From DASYHS01 sp035998295 (GTDB lineage: Bacteria; Pseudomonadota; Alphaproteobacteria; Azospirillales; Azospirillaceae), in contig NZ_DASYHS010000094.1 of assembly GCF_035998295.1 (NCBI RefSeq), positions 1 to 16,253 of the forward strand: a DNA stretch of 16,253 nt, in the 5' to 3' direction. The translations under genes and the position numbers were made by a program. Below the pieces are notes generated by a model. That model saw nothing but the letters and a program-made list of their open reading frames with translations, made no database searches and was not told where the DNA came from. Of the stretch, positions 8,448 through 16,253 are shown in pieces. The first letter of the stretch is position 1. Every line of letters begins with the position of its first letter.

Positions 8448-9062
8448 ATGAGCAAGCGCATCCAGTCCAAGTACAAGATCGACCGCCGCCTCGGCGTCAA
8501 CCTGTGGGGCCGGTCCAAGAGCCCGATCAACCGCCGCGAATACGGTCCCGGCCAGCATGGCCAGCGTCGCAAGAAGCCGTCGGACTACGGCCTGCAGCTG
8601 ATGGCCAAGCAGAAGCTGAAGGGCTACTACGGCAACATCGGCGAGCGCCAGTTCCGCCGCCTGTACGCCGAGGCGGTGCGCCGCCGTGGCGACACCGGCG
8701 AGAACCTGATCCAGCTGCTCGAGCGCCGCCTGGACGCCGTCGTCTACCGCATGAAGTTCGTGCCGACCCCGTTCGCGGCGCGCCAGTTCGTGAACCACGG
8801 CCATGTGCTGGTCAACGGCCGCCGGGTCAACATCTCGTCCTACCAGGTCAAGGACGGCGACACGATCGAGGTCCGGCAGAAGTCGAAGCAGATGATCCTC
8901 GTGCTCGAGGCGATCTCGTCCGGCGAGCGCGACATCCCCGACTATCTCGAGGTCGACACCGGCGCCCTGAAGGGCCGCTTCGTGCGCGCCCCGAACCTCG
9001 CCGACGTGCCGTACCCGGTCCAGATGGAACCGAACCTGGTCATCGAGTACTACTCGCGCTGA
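8448..9062 (+). CDS. rpsD: 30S ribosomal protein S4
   Basis: Primary 16S rRNA-binding protein that nucleates the body of the 30S subunit and helps keep decoding accurate. The 204-residue product shows the family pattern MSKRIQSKYKIDRRLGVNLWG, then SPINRREYGPGQHGQRRKKPSDYGLQL, then LKGYYGNIGERQFRRLYAEA, and the S4 RNA-binding domain around 95-155 (LERRLDAVVYRMKFVPTPFAARQFVNHGHVLVNG as a run of shorter motifs). The N-terminal zinc cysteines of some S4 proteins are absent, as is usual in alphaproteobacteria. It stands alone here rather than in the alpha operon with rpsM, rpsK and rpoA. It has its own promoter and a strong terminator, so it is probably a single-gene transcript. Confidence 0.98.
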   Translation: MSKRIQSKYKIDRRLGVNLWGRSKSPINRREYGPGQHGQRRKKPSDYGLQLMAKQKLKGYYGNIGERQFRRLYAEAVRRRGDTGENLIQLLERRLDAVVYRMKFVPTPFAARQFVNHGHVLVNGRRVNISSYQVKDGDTIEVRQKSKQMILVLEAISSGERDIPDYLEVDTGALKGRFVRAPNLADVPYPVQMEPNLVIEYYSR

Positions 9063-9085
9063 TCGGGGCCACGGCCACGGAACGA

Positions 9086-9118
9086 GCGCCGCGGGAGGCA
9101 ACTCCCGCGGCGCTTTTT
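9086..9118 (+). terminator. Intrinsic terminator of rpsD
   Basis: A perfect 12-bp GC-rich stem (9086-9097 with 9102-9113) is closed by a GCAA tetraloop and followed at once by TTTTT. It starts 24 bases after the rpsD stop. The convergent rarD gene ends just beyond it. On the minus strand the stem is not followed by a T-run, so it acts mainly for rpsD. Confidence 0.93.
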
Positions 9119-9120
9119 AT

Positions 9121-10032
9121 TTACCGGCTGCGGAACGCCTGGCTGCTGTAGACCGCGAGGCCGGTCCAGATGAAGCCGAAGGCCAGGGCGTGCGCGGTGG
9201 TGAAGGCCTCGCCGTAGAGTGCCACGCCGAGCAGGAGCTGGATGGTCGGGGCCAGGTACTGCATCAGGCCGATCGTCGACAGCTTCAGGCGCTGCGCGCC
9301 GTACATGAACAGGATCAGCGGCACGGCCGTGACCGCGCCCGCGGCCGCCAGCAACGCGTCGAGCCCGAGCCCGGCCGAGCCGAAGCTGCCCCAGCCCGAC
9401 AGGTCCGCCCACACCAGATAGCCGATCGCCAGCGGCGTGATCATCAGCGTCTCGGCCAGCAGCCCGATCAGCGGGTCGATGCCGGCCTTCTTGCGCATCA
9501 GCGCGTAGAAGCCGAAGCTCAGCGCCAGGGTCAGCGAGATCCAGGGCAGGGTGCCGGCGGCGGCGACCAGGCTTGCGACGCCCAGCACCGCGAGCGCCAC
9601 GGCCAGCTTCTGGCGCCCCTCGAGCCGCTCGTGCAGGAACAGCACTCCCAGCACCACGTTGACCAGCGGGTTGATGTAGTAGCCGAGGCTGACCTGGACC
9701 ATGTGGCCGGTGTTCACCGCCCAGATGAACAGCAGCCAGTTGGTCGAGACCAGCAGCGTCGTCACGGCGTAGAAGCCGAGCTGGCGCCGGGTCGCGAAGG
9801 CGGCCGCGACCGCGTGCCGGCTGCGCAGGGCGAGCACGACCACGATCATCAGCAGGGCCGACCAGACGACGCGGTGCGCCATGATCTCGGTCGCGGGGAC
9901 GTCGACCAGCGCCTTGAAGTAGATCGGCGACAGGCCCCAGGTGAAGAACGCCCCGAACGCGTAGAGCAGTCCGGTCACGGTGGTGTTGCGCCAGGGGCCG
10001 GTGCCGGTGGAAGAGGGGAGGGCCTTGCTCAT
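9121..10032 (-). CDS. rarD: RarD-type EamA/DMT transporter
   Basis: Inner-membrane protein of the drug/metabolite transporter superfamily with about ten hydrophobic helices in two EamA repeats. RarD of Escherichia coli is named for chloramphenicol sensitivity, but its substrate is not known. Family landmarks are clear: GAFFTWGLSPIYFKAL, EIMAHRVVWS, TNWLLFIWAVNTGHMVQVSLGYYINPLVNV, FGFYALMRKK, and LSTIGLMQYLAPTIQLLLGV. Length is 303 residues from the ATG used here; a GTG nine bases earlier (10041) would add three residues. The GTG directly follows the stop of a possible upstream reading frame, so the true start is uncertain. It is divergent from another EamA gene and converges on rpsD. Confidence 0.9.
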   Translation of the reverse strand: MSKALPSSTGTGPWRNTTVTGLLYAFGAFFTWGLSPIYFKALVDVPATEIMAHRVVWSALLMIVVVLALRSRHAVAAAFATRRQLGFYAVTTLLVSTNWLLFIWAVNTGHMVQVSLGYYINPLVNVVLGVLFLHERLEGRQKLAVALAVLGVASLVAAAGTLPWISLTLALSFGFYALMRKKAGIDPLIGLLAETLMITPLAIGYLVWADLSGWGSFGSAGLGLDALLAAAGAVTAVPLILFMYGAQRLKLSTIGLMQYLAPTIQLLLGVALYGEAFTTAHALAFGFIWTGLAVYSSQAFRSR

Positions 10033-10041
10033 TTCCTGCAC

Positions 10042-10134
10042 TTACCACGCCGCCGCCGTCGCCGCCCTCTGCGGCAAGCGCATGGCTGGCCTGCCCGCCC
10101 TCCTGTCCGTCCATCGCCCCTCCTGTCCGTCCAT
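10042..10134 (-). other. Possible 30-codon upstream reading frame in the rarD leader
   Basis: A minus-strand frame opens with ATG at 10134 inside the tandem repeat and reads MDGQEGRWTDRRAGRPAM and onward for 30 residues. Its TAA stop (10044-10042) directly abuts the GTG (10041) in front of rarD, and the two are in the same frame. The outer ATG has no good ribosome binding site. The peptide is Arg/Ala-rich and not recognisable. It may be a leader peptide coupled to rarD, or simply chance. Confidence 0.2.
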
Positions 10135-10137
10135 CGC
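10098..10137. repeat. Perfect 20-bp tandem duplication
   Basis: The unit CCCTCCTGTCCGTCCATCGC occurs twice, back to back with no mismatch (10098-10117 and 10118-10137), in the 153-base gap between the divergent rarD and EamA genes. On the minus strand the unit contains ATG and ACAGGAGGG, so the junction makes a near-consensus ribosome binding site followed by ATG at 10114. Identical copies suggest recent slippage duplication. I see no confident promoter for either gene in this gap. Confidence 0.9.
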
Positions 10138-10194
10138 GTTGTGCGGCGTCGCGAAAGCTGATGGTATGCATCCCCGCCATCGGAGAGCCCGACC

Positions 10195-11142
10195 GTGCCG
10201 TCTTCCCCAGCATCCGCCGCCGCGCCGAAGCAGACGGTCTCCGGCTGGTGGCTGCTCGGGATCGCCATGGCCCTCGTCGCGGTGCTGTCGTCCTCGGTGC
10301 GGCCGATCCTGATCAAGCTTTCCTACGGCCTGGGCGCCGAGCCGGTGACCCTGCTGGCGCTGCGCATGGTCTTCTCGCTGCCGTTCTTCCTGGCAGCCGC
10401 GCTGTGGAGCCGGCGGGACGCGGCGCGCACCCCGATCTCCGCCCGCGACTGGGCGCTGCTCGCCGGGCTCGGGGTCGTCGGGCACTATGCCGCGAGCTTC
10501 CTCGACTTCCTCGGCCTGCAATACGTCAGCGCCGGCGTGGGCCGGCTGCTGCTGTTCCTGTACCCGACGGTCGTGGTCCTGCTGTCCTGGGCCTTCCTGC
10601 GCAAGCGCATCGGCCCGCGCGAGATCGGGGCGCTGCTGCTGACCTATGCCGGCGTCGCGATGGTCGTCTCGCGCGGGCTGGCCGGGGCGAATGCCGACCT
10701 GCCGCTGGGGGCCGCACTCGTGTTCGGCTCGGCCGTCTGCTACGCCGTATACCTGGTCGCGGGCAGCCAGGTCATCAGGCGGGTCGGGTCGGTGCGCTTC
10801 ACGGCCTACGCGACCATGGTCGCCTGCTTCGCGTGCATCGCGCAGTTCGCCGCCGTCCGCCCGCTGTCGGCCCTCGACCTGCCGCTGGAGGTCTACGGCC
10901 TCGCCTTCGCGATGGCGGCGCTGTGCACGGTGCTGCCGATCTTCCTGACCGCCGAGGCGCTGAGGCGCATCGGGGCCAACCACGTCGCCCTGCTGGGCGC
11001 GCTCGGCCCGGTGTCGGCGATCGGGCTGGGATGGCTCGGCCTGGAGGAGGTGCTGACCGGCGTCCAGGTCCTGGGCGCGGTCCTGGTGCTCGCGGGCGTG
11101 ATGCTGGTCACGGTCGGCCGGCCGGCGGCAAGGCCCCGCTGA
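10195..11142 (+). CDS. EamA/DMT-family transporter
   Basis: A second inner-membrane DMT-superfamily protein, 315 residues, with about ten hydrophobic helices in two EamA repeats. Typical features include VRPILIKLSYGLGAEPVTLLALR in the first helix pair, then LDFLGLQYVSAGVGRLLLFLYPTVVVLLSW, and in the second repeat ALCTVLPIFLTAEALRRIGANHVALLGALGPVSAIGLGW as adjoining motifs. The family exports metabolites, amino acids or drugs; the substrate cannot be read from the sequence. It is clearly different from RarD next door and not a recent duplicate. The GTG start is supported by GGAGAG (10182-10187), 7 bases upstream. The upstream frame continues open, but this start gives the normal N-terminal length for the family. 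Confidence 0.88.
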   Translation: MPSSPASAAAPKQTVSGWWLLGIAMALVAVLSSSVRPILIKLSYGLGAEPVTLLALRMVFSLPFFLAAALWSRRDAARTPISARDWALLAGLGVVGHYAASFLDFLGLQYVSAGVGRLLLFLYPTVVVLLSWAFLRKRIGPREIGALLLTYAGVAMVVSRGLAGANADLPLGAALVFGSAVCYAVYLVAGSQVIRRVGSVRFTAYATMVACFACIAQFAAVRPLSALDLPLEVYGLAFAMAALCTVLPIFLTAEALRRIGANHVALLGALGPVSAIGLGWLGLEEVLTGVQVLGAVLVLAGVMLVTVGRPAARPR

Positions 11143-11153
11143 CCGGCGGGGCC
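11132..11153 (+). terminator. Possible weak terminator hairpin at the end of the EamA gene
   Basis: A perfect 8-bp stem, GGCCCCGC (11132-11139) with GCGGGGCC (11146-11153), spans the stop codon with a 6-base loop. There is no clear T-tract after it, so termination would be weak or factor-dependent. It could instead only shape the 3' end of the message. Confidence 0.3.
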
Positions 11154-11207
11154 GGCCGTGGTATCTTCGGCCATGCGTTCCGACCTCCCCGCCGCCGATG
11201 GGGCCCG

Positions 11208-12026
11208 ATGATCCTGCAGCGCCCCCCAGGCCCGGCGCTCCGGCCGTTCGTCTCCATCCTCTGGGCGAAGGACGCTTCGCCCGCGGCGCCGGGCCACGAA
11301 CGCGAGCTGATCCTGCCCAAGGGCGCCATGCACGTGGCGATCCGCCTGCGCGCAAAGCCCCTCCGGCTGTTTGCGAGCCCCGGCGACGTCCATGGCCAGG
11401 TCGTCGGCGCCTGCGTCCTGAACGGCGTGCGTCTTGGCGCCTACGCCAAGGAGAACGCGGACTCGGCGGCGAGCGTCGGCGCGATGCTGCGCCCGGGCGC
11501 CGCCGATCTCCTGTCGAACACCCCCGCCGGCGCGCTGGCCGGCCGCCACACCCGGCTCGAGGACCTGTGGCCGGCTCATACGCTCGCCGACGCGTGCGAG
11601 CGGCTCGAGGCCGCGCGGTCGCTGGAGCATCGCCTCGCGATCCTCGAGGACGTGCTGGCGAGCCGGCTACCCGCCCTGCGCGGCACGGACCCGCTCGTCG
11701 TCCATGCACTCGCCCGCTTCGACGCCGGGGCGAGCGTCGGCGACGTGGTCGCGGAGAGCGGCTTCAGCCACCGCCACGTCGTGCGGGTCTTCACCGAGGC
11801 GGTCGGCGCGGCACCCAAGGCCTATATGCGCCTCGGGCGCTTCAACCGGACGCTCGAACTCCTGCGCGGCGCGGAGATCGTGTCCCTCGCCGACGTCGCG
11901 ACCGCCGCCGGCTACGCCGACCAGTCCCACATGACCCGCGAGTTCCGGGATTTCGCGGGAATGTCGCCCGGACGCTACCTGCGCACGGGATGCGAGTGGC
12001 CACATCACGTGCCCGTCACCCCCTGA
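11208..12026 (+). CDS. AraC-family transcriptional regulator
   Basis: DNA-binding regulator of 272 residues. The C-terminal AraC domain holds two helix-turn-helix units: the first around 176-197 (ASVGDVVAESGFSHRHVVRVF), the second around 226-250 (SLADVATAAGYADQSHMTREF), closing with the family signature FAGMSPGRYLR. The N-terminal part, from LRPFVSILWAKD, resembles the DUF6597-type sensing domain found before AraC domains; its ligand is unknown. The ATG is set by that domain beginning at once; the ribosome binding site is weak. It lies 65 bases after the EamA gene and 85 bases before the VOC gene, all on one strand. It may control either neighbour, but no binding site can be named. Confidence 0.85.
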   Translation: MILQRPPGPALRPFVSILWAKDASPAAPGHERELILPKGAMHVAIRLRAKPLRLFASPGDVHGQVVGACVLNGVRLGAYAKENADSAASVGAMLRPGAADLLSNTPAGALAGRHTRLEDLWPAHTLADACERLEAARSLEHRLAILEDVLASRLPALRGTDPLVVHALARFDAGASVGDVVAESGFSHRHVVRVFTEAVGAAPKAYMRLGRFNRTLELLRGAEIVSLADVATAAGYADQSHMTREFRDFAGMSPGRYLRTGCEWPHHVPVTP

Positions 12027-12111
12027 CCCGCGGCGCGGTCAGATTCCTTCAAGACCCGCGGCGGCGGCGGCGACAAAGTGGGGGCCGGACAATGCGAGAG
12101 GAGGTCGAGAC

Positions 12112-12555
12112 GTGCCGATCCACGAGGTCTATCCCTATCTGCGTGCCGGAAACGCCGAAGAGGCGATCGGTTTCTACAAGCGCGCTTTCGGGGCGGTCGA
12201 GAAGTTCCGCCTCACCGAGCCGAGCGGCCGCATCGGCCATGCCGAGCTGCTTTTCGGCGACGCCACCATCATGGTGTCGGACCCGTTCCCCGAGTTCGGC
12301 ATCCATGCGCCCGATCGCGACGGCCCGAGCGCCTTCGCCATCCACCTGCACGTCGACGACGCCGACGGGATGATCGCCAGGGCAGTCGAGGCCGGCGCCC
12401 GGCTCGTCCGCGCGCCACAGGACCAGTTCTACGGCGAGCGGTCGGGCACGGTGCGCGATCCCTTCGGCTACGACTGGCTCATCGGCCATGCGATCGAGGA
12501 GGTCGAGCCGGAGGAGATGCAGCGGCGCTACACCGCGATGCTCACGGGCGAATAG
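12112..12555 (+). CDS. VOC-family (glyoxalase/PhnB-like) protein
   Basis: 147-residue cytoplasmic protein of the vicinal oxygen chelate fold, nearest to the PhnB/glyoxalase-like group of unknown substrate. Two beta-alpha-beta modules are seen: YPYLRAGNAEEAIGFYKRAFGA with IGHAELLFGDATIMVSD, and AFAIHLHVDDADGMIARAVEAGA with FYGERSGTVRDPFGYDWLIG. The ending EEVEPEEMQRRY is typical of this subgroup. Such proteins may bind a metal and act on small electrophiles or antibiotics, or have lost catalysis; the sequence does not decide. The GTG start is well supported by AGGAGGT (12099-12105) 6 bases upstream. The preceding AraC regulator is a likely controller by position only. Confidence 0.87.
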   Translation: MPIHEVYPYLRAGNAEEAIGFYKRAFGAVEKFRLTEPSGRIGHAELLFGDATIMVSDPFPEFGIHAPDRDGPSAFAIHLHVDDADGMIARAVEAGARLVRAPQDQFYGERSGTVRDPFGYDWLIGHAIEEVEPEEMQRRYTAMLTGE

Positions 12556-12560
12556 CCGAA

Positions 12561-12597
12561 CGAAAACGCCCCGCGGCCGGGCCGCGGGGCGTTCGTT
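12561..12597. terminator. Terminator hairpin between VOC gene and grxD, possibly bidirectional
   Basis: A 13-bp stem (12565-12577 with 12581-12593) with a 3-base loop lies between two convergent genes. On the minus strand it is followed by TTTTCGTTCG, a fair T-tail that would end the pur-bolA-grxD operon. On the plus strand the tail GTTCGTTCG is weaker, but a good stem may still end the VOC transcript. Confidence 0.75.
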
Positions 12598-12616
12598 CGT
12601 CCGGGCCGGCCCGCCG

Positions 12617-12946
<330 letters not shown>

Positions 12947-12975
12947 CTCTTTCCCCTCTCGCCTCGTCTGTCTCG

Positions 12976-13215
12976 TCAAGCGTCCCGCGGGGCGGATGTC
13001 TGGAGGGCGAGCGCGTGAAGCTCGCCGCCCATGCGTCCCTGGAGCGCCTGGTAGACCATCTGGTGCTGCTGGACCCTCGTCTTGCCCTTGAAGACGGGCG
13101 ATTCGACGTAGGCGGCGTAGTGGTCGCCGTCGCCGCGGAGATCCTCGATCCGGACCACCGAGTCCGGGATGCCTTCCTTGATGAGGCGCTCGATCTGCGC
13201 CGCGTCCATGGCCAT
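12976..13215 (-). CDS. bolA: BolA-family protein
   Basis: Small BolA-like protein of 79 residues with the class II KH-like fold. The pattern IERLIKEGIPDSVVRIEDLRGDGDHYAAYVES as adjoining motifs, then VFKGKTRVQQHQMVYQAL and ELHALALQTSAP, is characteristic. H51 in the RVQQHQ segment and H67 in the ELHAL segment are conserved positions; a histidine here can ligate a [2Fe-2S] cluster shared with the CGFS glutaredoxin. The short length fits the IbaG/BolA2-like subgroup better than the longer stress-morphogene BolA. The gene is 11 bases after the purL stop and 29 bases before grxD, so it is part of the same operon. A second in-frame ATG two codons in (13209) is possible. Confidence 0.92.
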   Translation of the reverse strand: MAMDAAQIERLIKEGIPDSVVRIEDLRGDGDHYAAYVESPVFKGKTRVQQHQMVYQALQGRMGGELHALALQTSAPRDA

Positions 13216-13226
13216 GCCGCCGCCCC

Positions 13227-15478
<2,252 letters not shown>

Positions 15479-15482
<4 letters not shown>

Positions 15483-16168
15483 GACAGCGTCTCCATCAGG
15501 CCGGTGAAGAAGGCCCGCCCGTCGGTGTTGCCGTGGGCCGGGTCGGCCGCGCGCTCGGGATGGGGCATCAGGCCGAGCACGGTCCGCCCTTCGTTGAACA
15601 CGCCCGCGATGTTGCGGGCCGAGCCGTTGGGATTGGCCTCGGCCGTCGGCTCACCGTCGGGATCGACGTAGCGGAAGGCGACGCGGCCCTCGCCCTCGAT
15701 CCGGTCCAGCGTCTCGTCGTCGGCGAAGAAGTTGCCGTCGTGATGCGCGATCGGGATGCGGATCACCTCGCCGGCGCGGTAGCCGGCGGTGAACGCGCTG
15801 TCGGCCCGCTCGACCCGGAGGCCGACGGTCTTGCACGCGTATTTCAGCCCGGCGTTGCGCATCAGGGCGCCCGGCAGCAGCCGCGCCTCGGTCAGGACCT
15901 GGAAGCCGTTGCAAACGCCCAGGACCCGTACCCCGCGGTCGGCCCGCGCGACGACCTCGCGCATGACCGGCGAATGGCTGGCCATCGCGCCCGCGCGCAG
16001 GTAGTCGCCGTAGGAGAAGCCGCCGGGGACGGCGATCAGGTCGACGTCCGGCAGCTCGGTATCGCGGTGCCAGACCATGTGGGGCTTGGCCCCCGTGACG
16101 GACTCCAGGGCGACGCTCAAGTCGCGGTCGCAGTTGGAGCCGGGAAAAACGATGACGGCGGCCTTCAT
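15479..16168 (-). CDS. purQ: Phosphoribosylformylglycinamidine synthase subunit PurQ (glutaminase)
   Basis: Class I glutamine amidotransferase subunit of FGAM synthase, 229 residues; it frees ammonia from glutamine for PurL. The catalytic triad is visible as C86 in LGVCNGFQVL, and H203 and E205 in LMPHPER. The N-terminus AAVIVFPGSNCDRD and VPGGFSYGDYLRAGA are standard PurQ motifs. The ATG was chosen to match the family start; an open frame reaches back to 16240 but adds residues not typical of PurQ. The Shine-Dalgarno is weak. purS, the third subunit, is expected just upstream but lies outside the window; the 85 bases before purQ contain no recognisable part of it. Confidence 0.96.
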
Positions 16169-16253
16169 GAGGCGCTTCGCACTTCCGGAGTTGCTGGGGA
16201 CCGTGGCCGCGAAACTAGTGCGCCACAATCGAGGATGCAAGCGGTCCTTGCGC

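Noticed and set aside
10161..11207. N-terminal extension of the AraC frame back to 10161
   Set aside because: The extension overlaps the whole EamA gene in another frame and is Arg/Gly-rich; the AraC protein begins naturally at 11208.
10042..11709. Minus-strand open frame of 555 codons opposite the EamA and AraC genes
   Set aside because: Arg/Gly/Ala-rich low-complexity product antisense to real genes. Only its last 30 codons were kept, as a possible rarD upstream frame.
16169..16253. purQ promoter, with TTGCAT and TAGTTT spaced 17 bases on the minus strand
   Set aside because: Each box matches only three of six consensus bases, and an upstream purS normally drives purQ; too weak to list.

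Overview
This is a compact, gene-dense and very G+C-rich stretch (about 70% by eye) of what looks like an alphaproteobacterial chromosome. Three things point there: the short cysteine-free S4 type of RpsD; a purQ-purL-bolA-grxD run that follows the small-PurL purine system; and glutamyl- and cysteinyl-tRNA synthetase genes next to a glutamine-dependent NAD+ synthase. A Rhodospirillales-like source is my best guess, but I cannot fix genus or species from the sequence alone. There is no tRNA, rRNA, CRISPR array, phage gene or transposase, and no gene-free stretch exceeds 300 bases.

Layout. Positions 1-4406 (+): nadE (5' end cut by the window), gltX and cysS, closely spaced, with a REP-like double hairpin between the last two. 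Positions 4425-5465 (-): a two-gene RES/Xre toxin-antitoxin module of accessory character. It has a GTGA start/stop overlap and a perfect 10-bp inverted repeat over its probable promoter. Positions 5502-7939 (+): cimA (citramalate synthase) and trmJ (tRNA 2'-O-methyltransferase), again joined by a GTGA overlap. Positions 8005-9118 (+): a small hypothetical ORF, then rpsD with its own sigma70-type promoter, a leader of about 115 nt and a strong intrinsic terminator. Positions 9121-11142: two divergent ten-helix EamA/DMT transporters, RarD (-) and a second EamA protein (+). The gap between them holds a perfect 20-bp tandem duplication. Positions 11208-12555 (+): an AraC-family regulator and a VOC/glyoxalase-like protein. 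A hairpin with possible tails on both sides (12561-12597) separates these from the minus-strand operon. Positions 12617-16168 (-): purQ, purL, bolA and grxD.

How the genes fit together. Most of the window is housekeeping: NAD+ synthesis, tRNA charging, tRNA modification, branched-chain amino-acid precursor synthesis, the small ribosomal subunit, and step 4 of purine synthesis (FGAM synthetase, PurQ/PurL with a PurS expected just outside the right edge). BolA and monothiol Grx4-type GrxD are known partners in [2Fe-2S] cluster handling and sit at the end of the pur operon. The accessory parts are the RES/Xre module, the exporters and the AraC/VOC pair. RES toxins are known to destroy NAD+, and this one lies about 2.8 kb from the NAD+ synthase gene; that may be chance. 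I did not find a clearly new multi-gene system. The least explained items are the operator of the TA module, the tandem repeat and upstream reading frame before rarD, the small ORF at 8005, and the rpsD leader.
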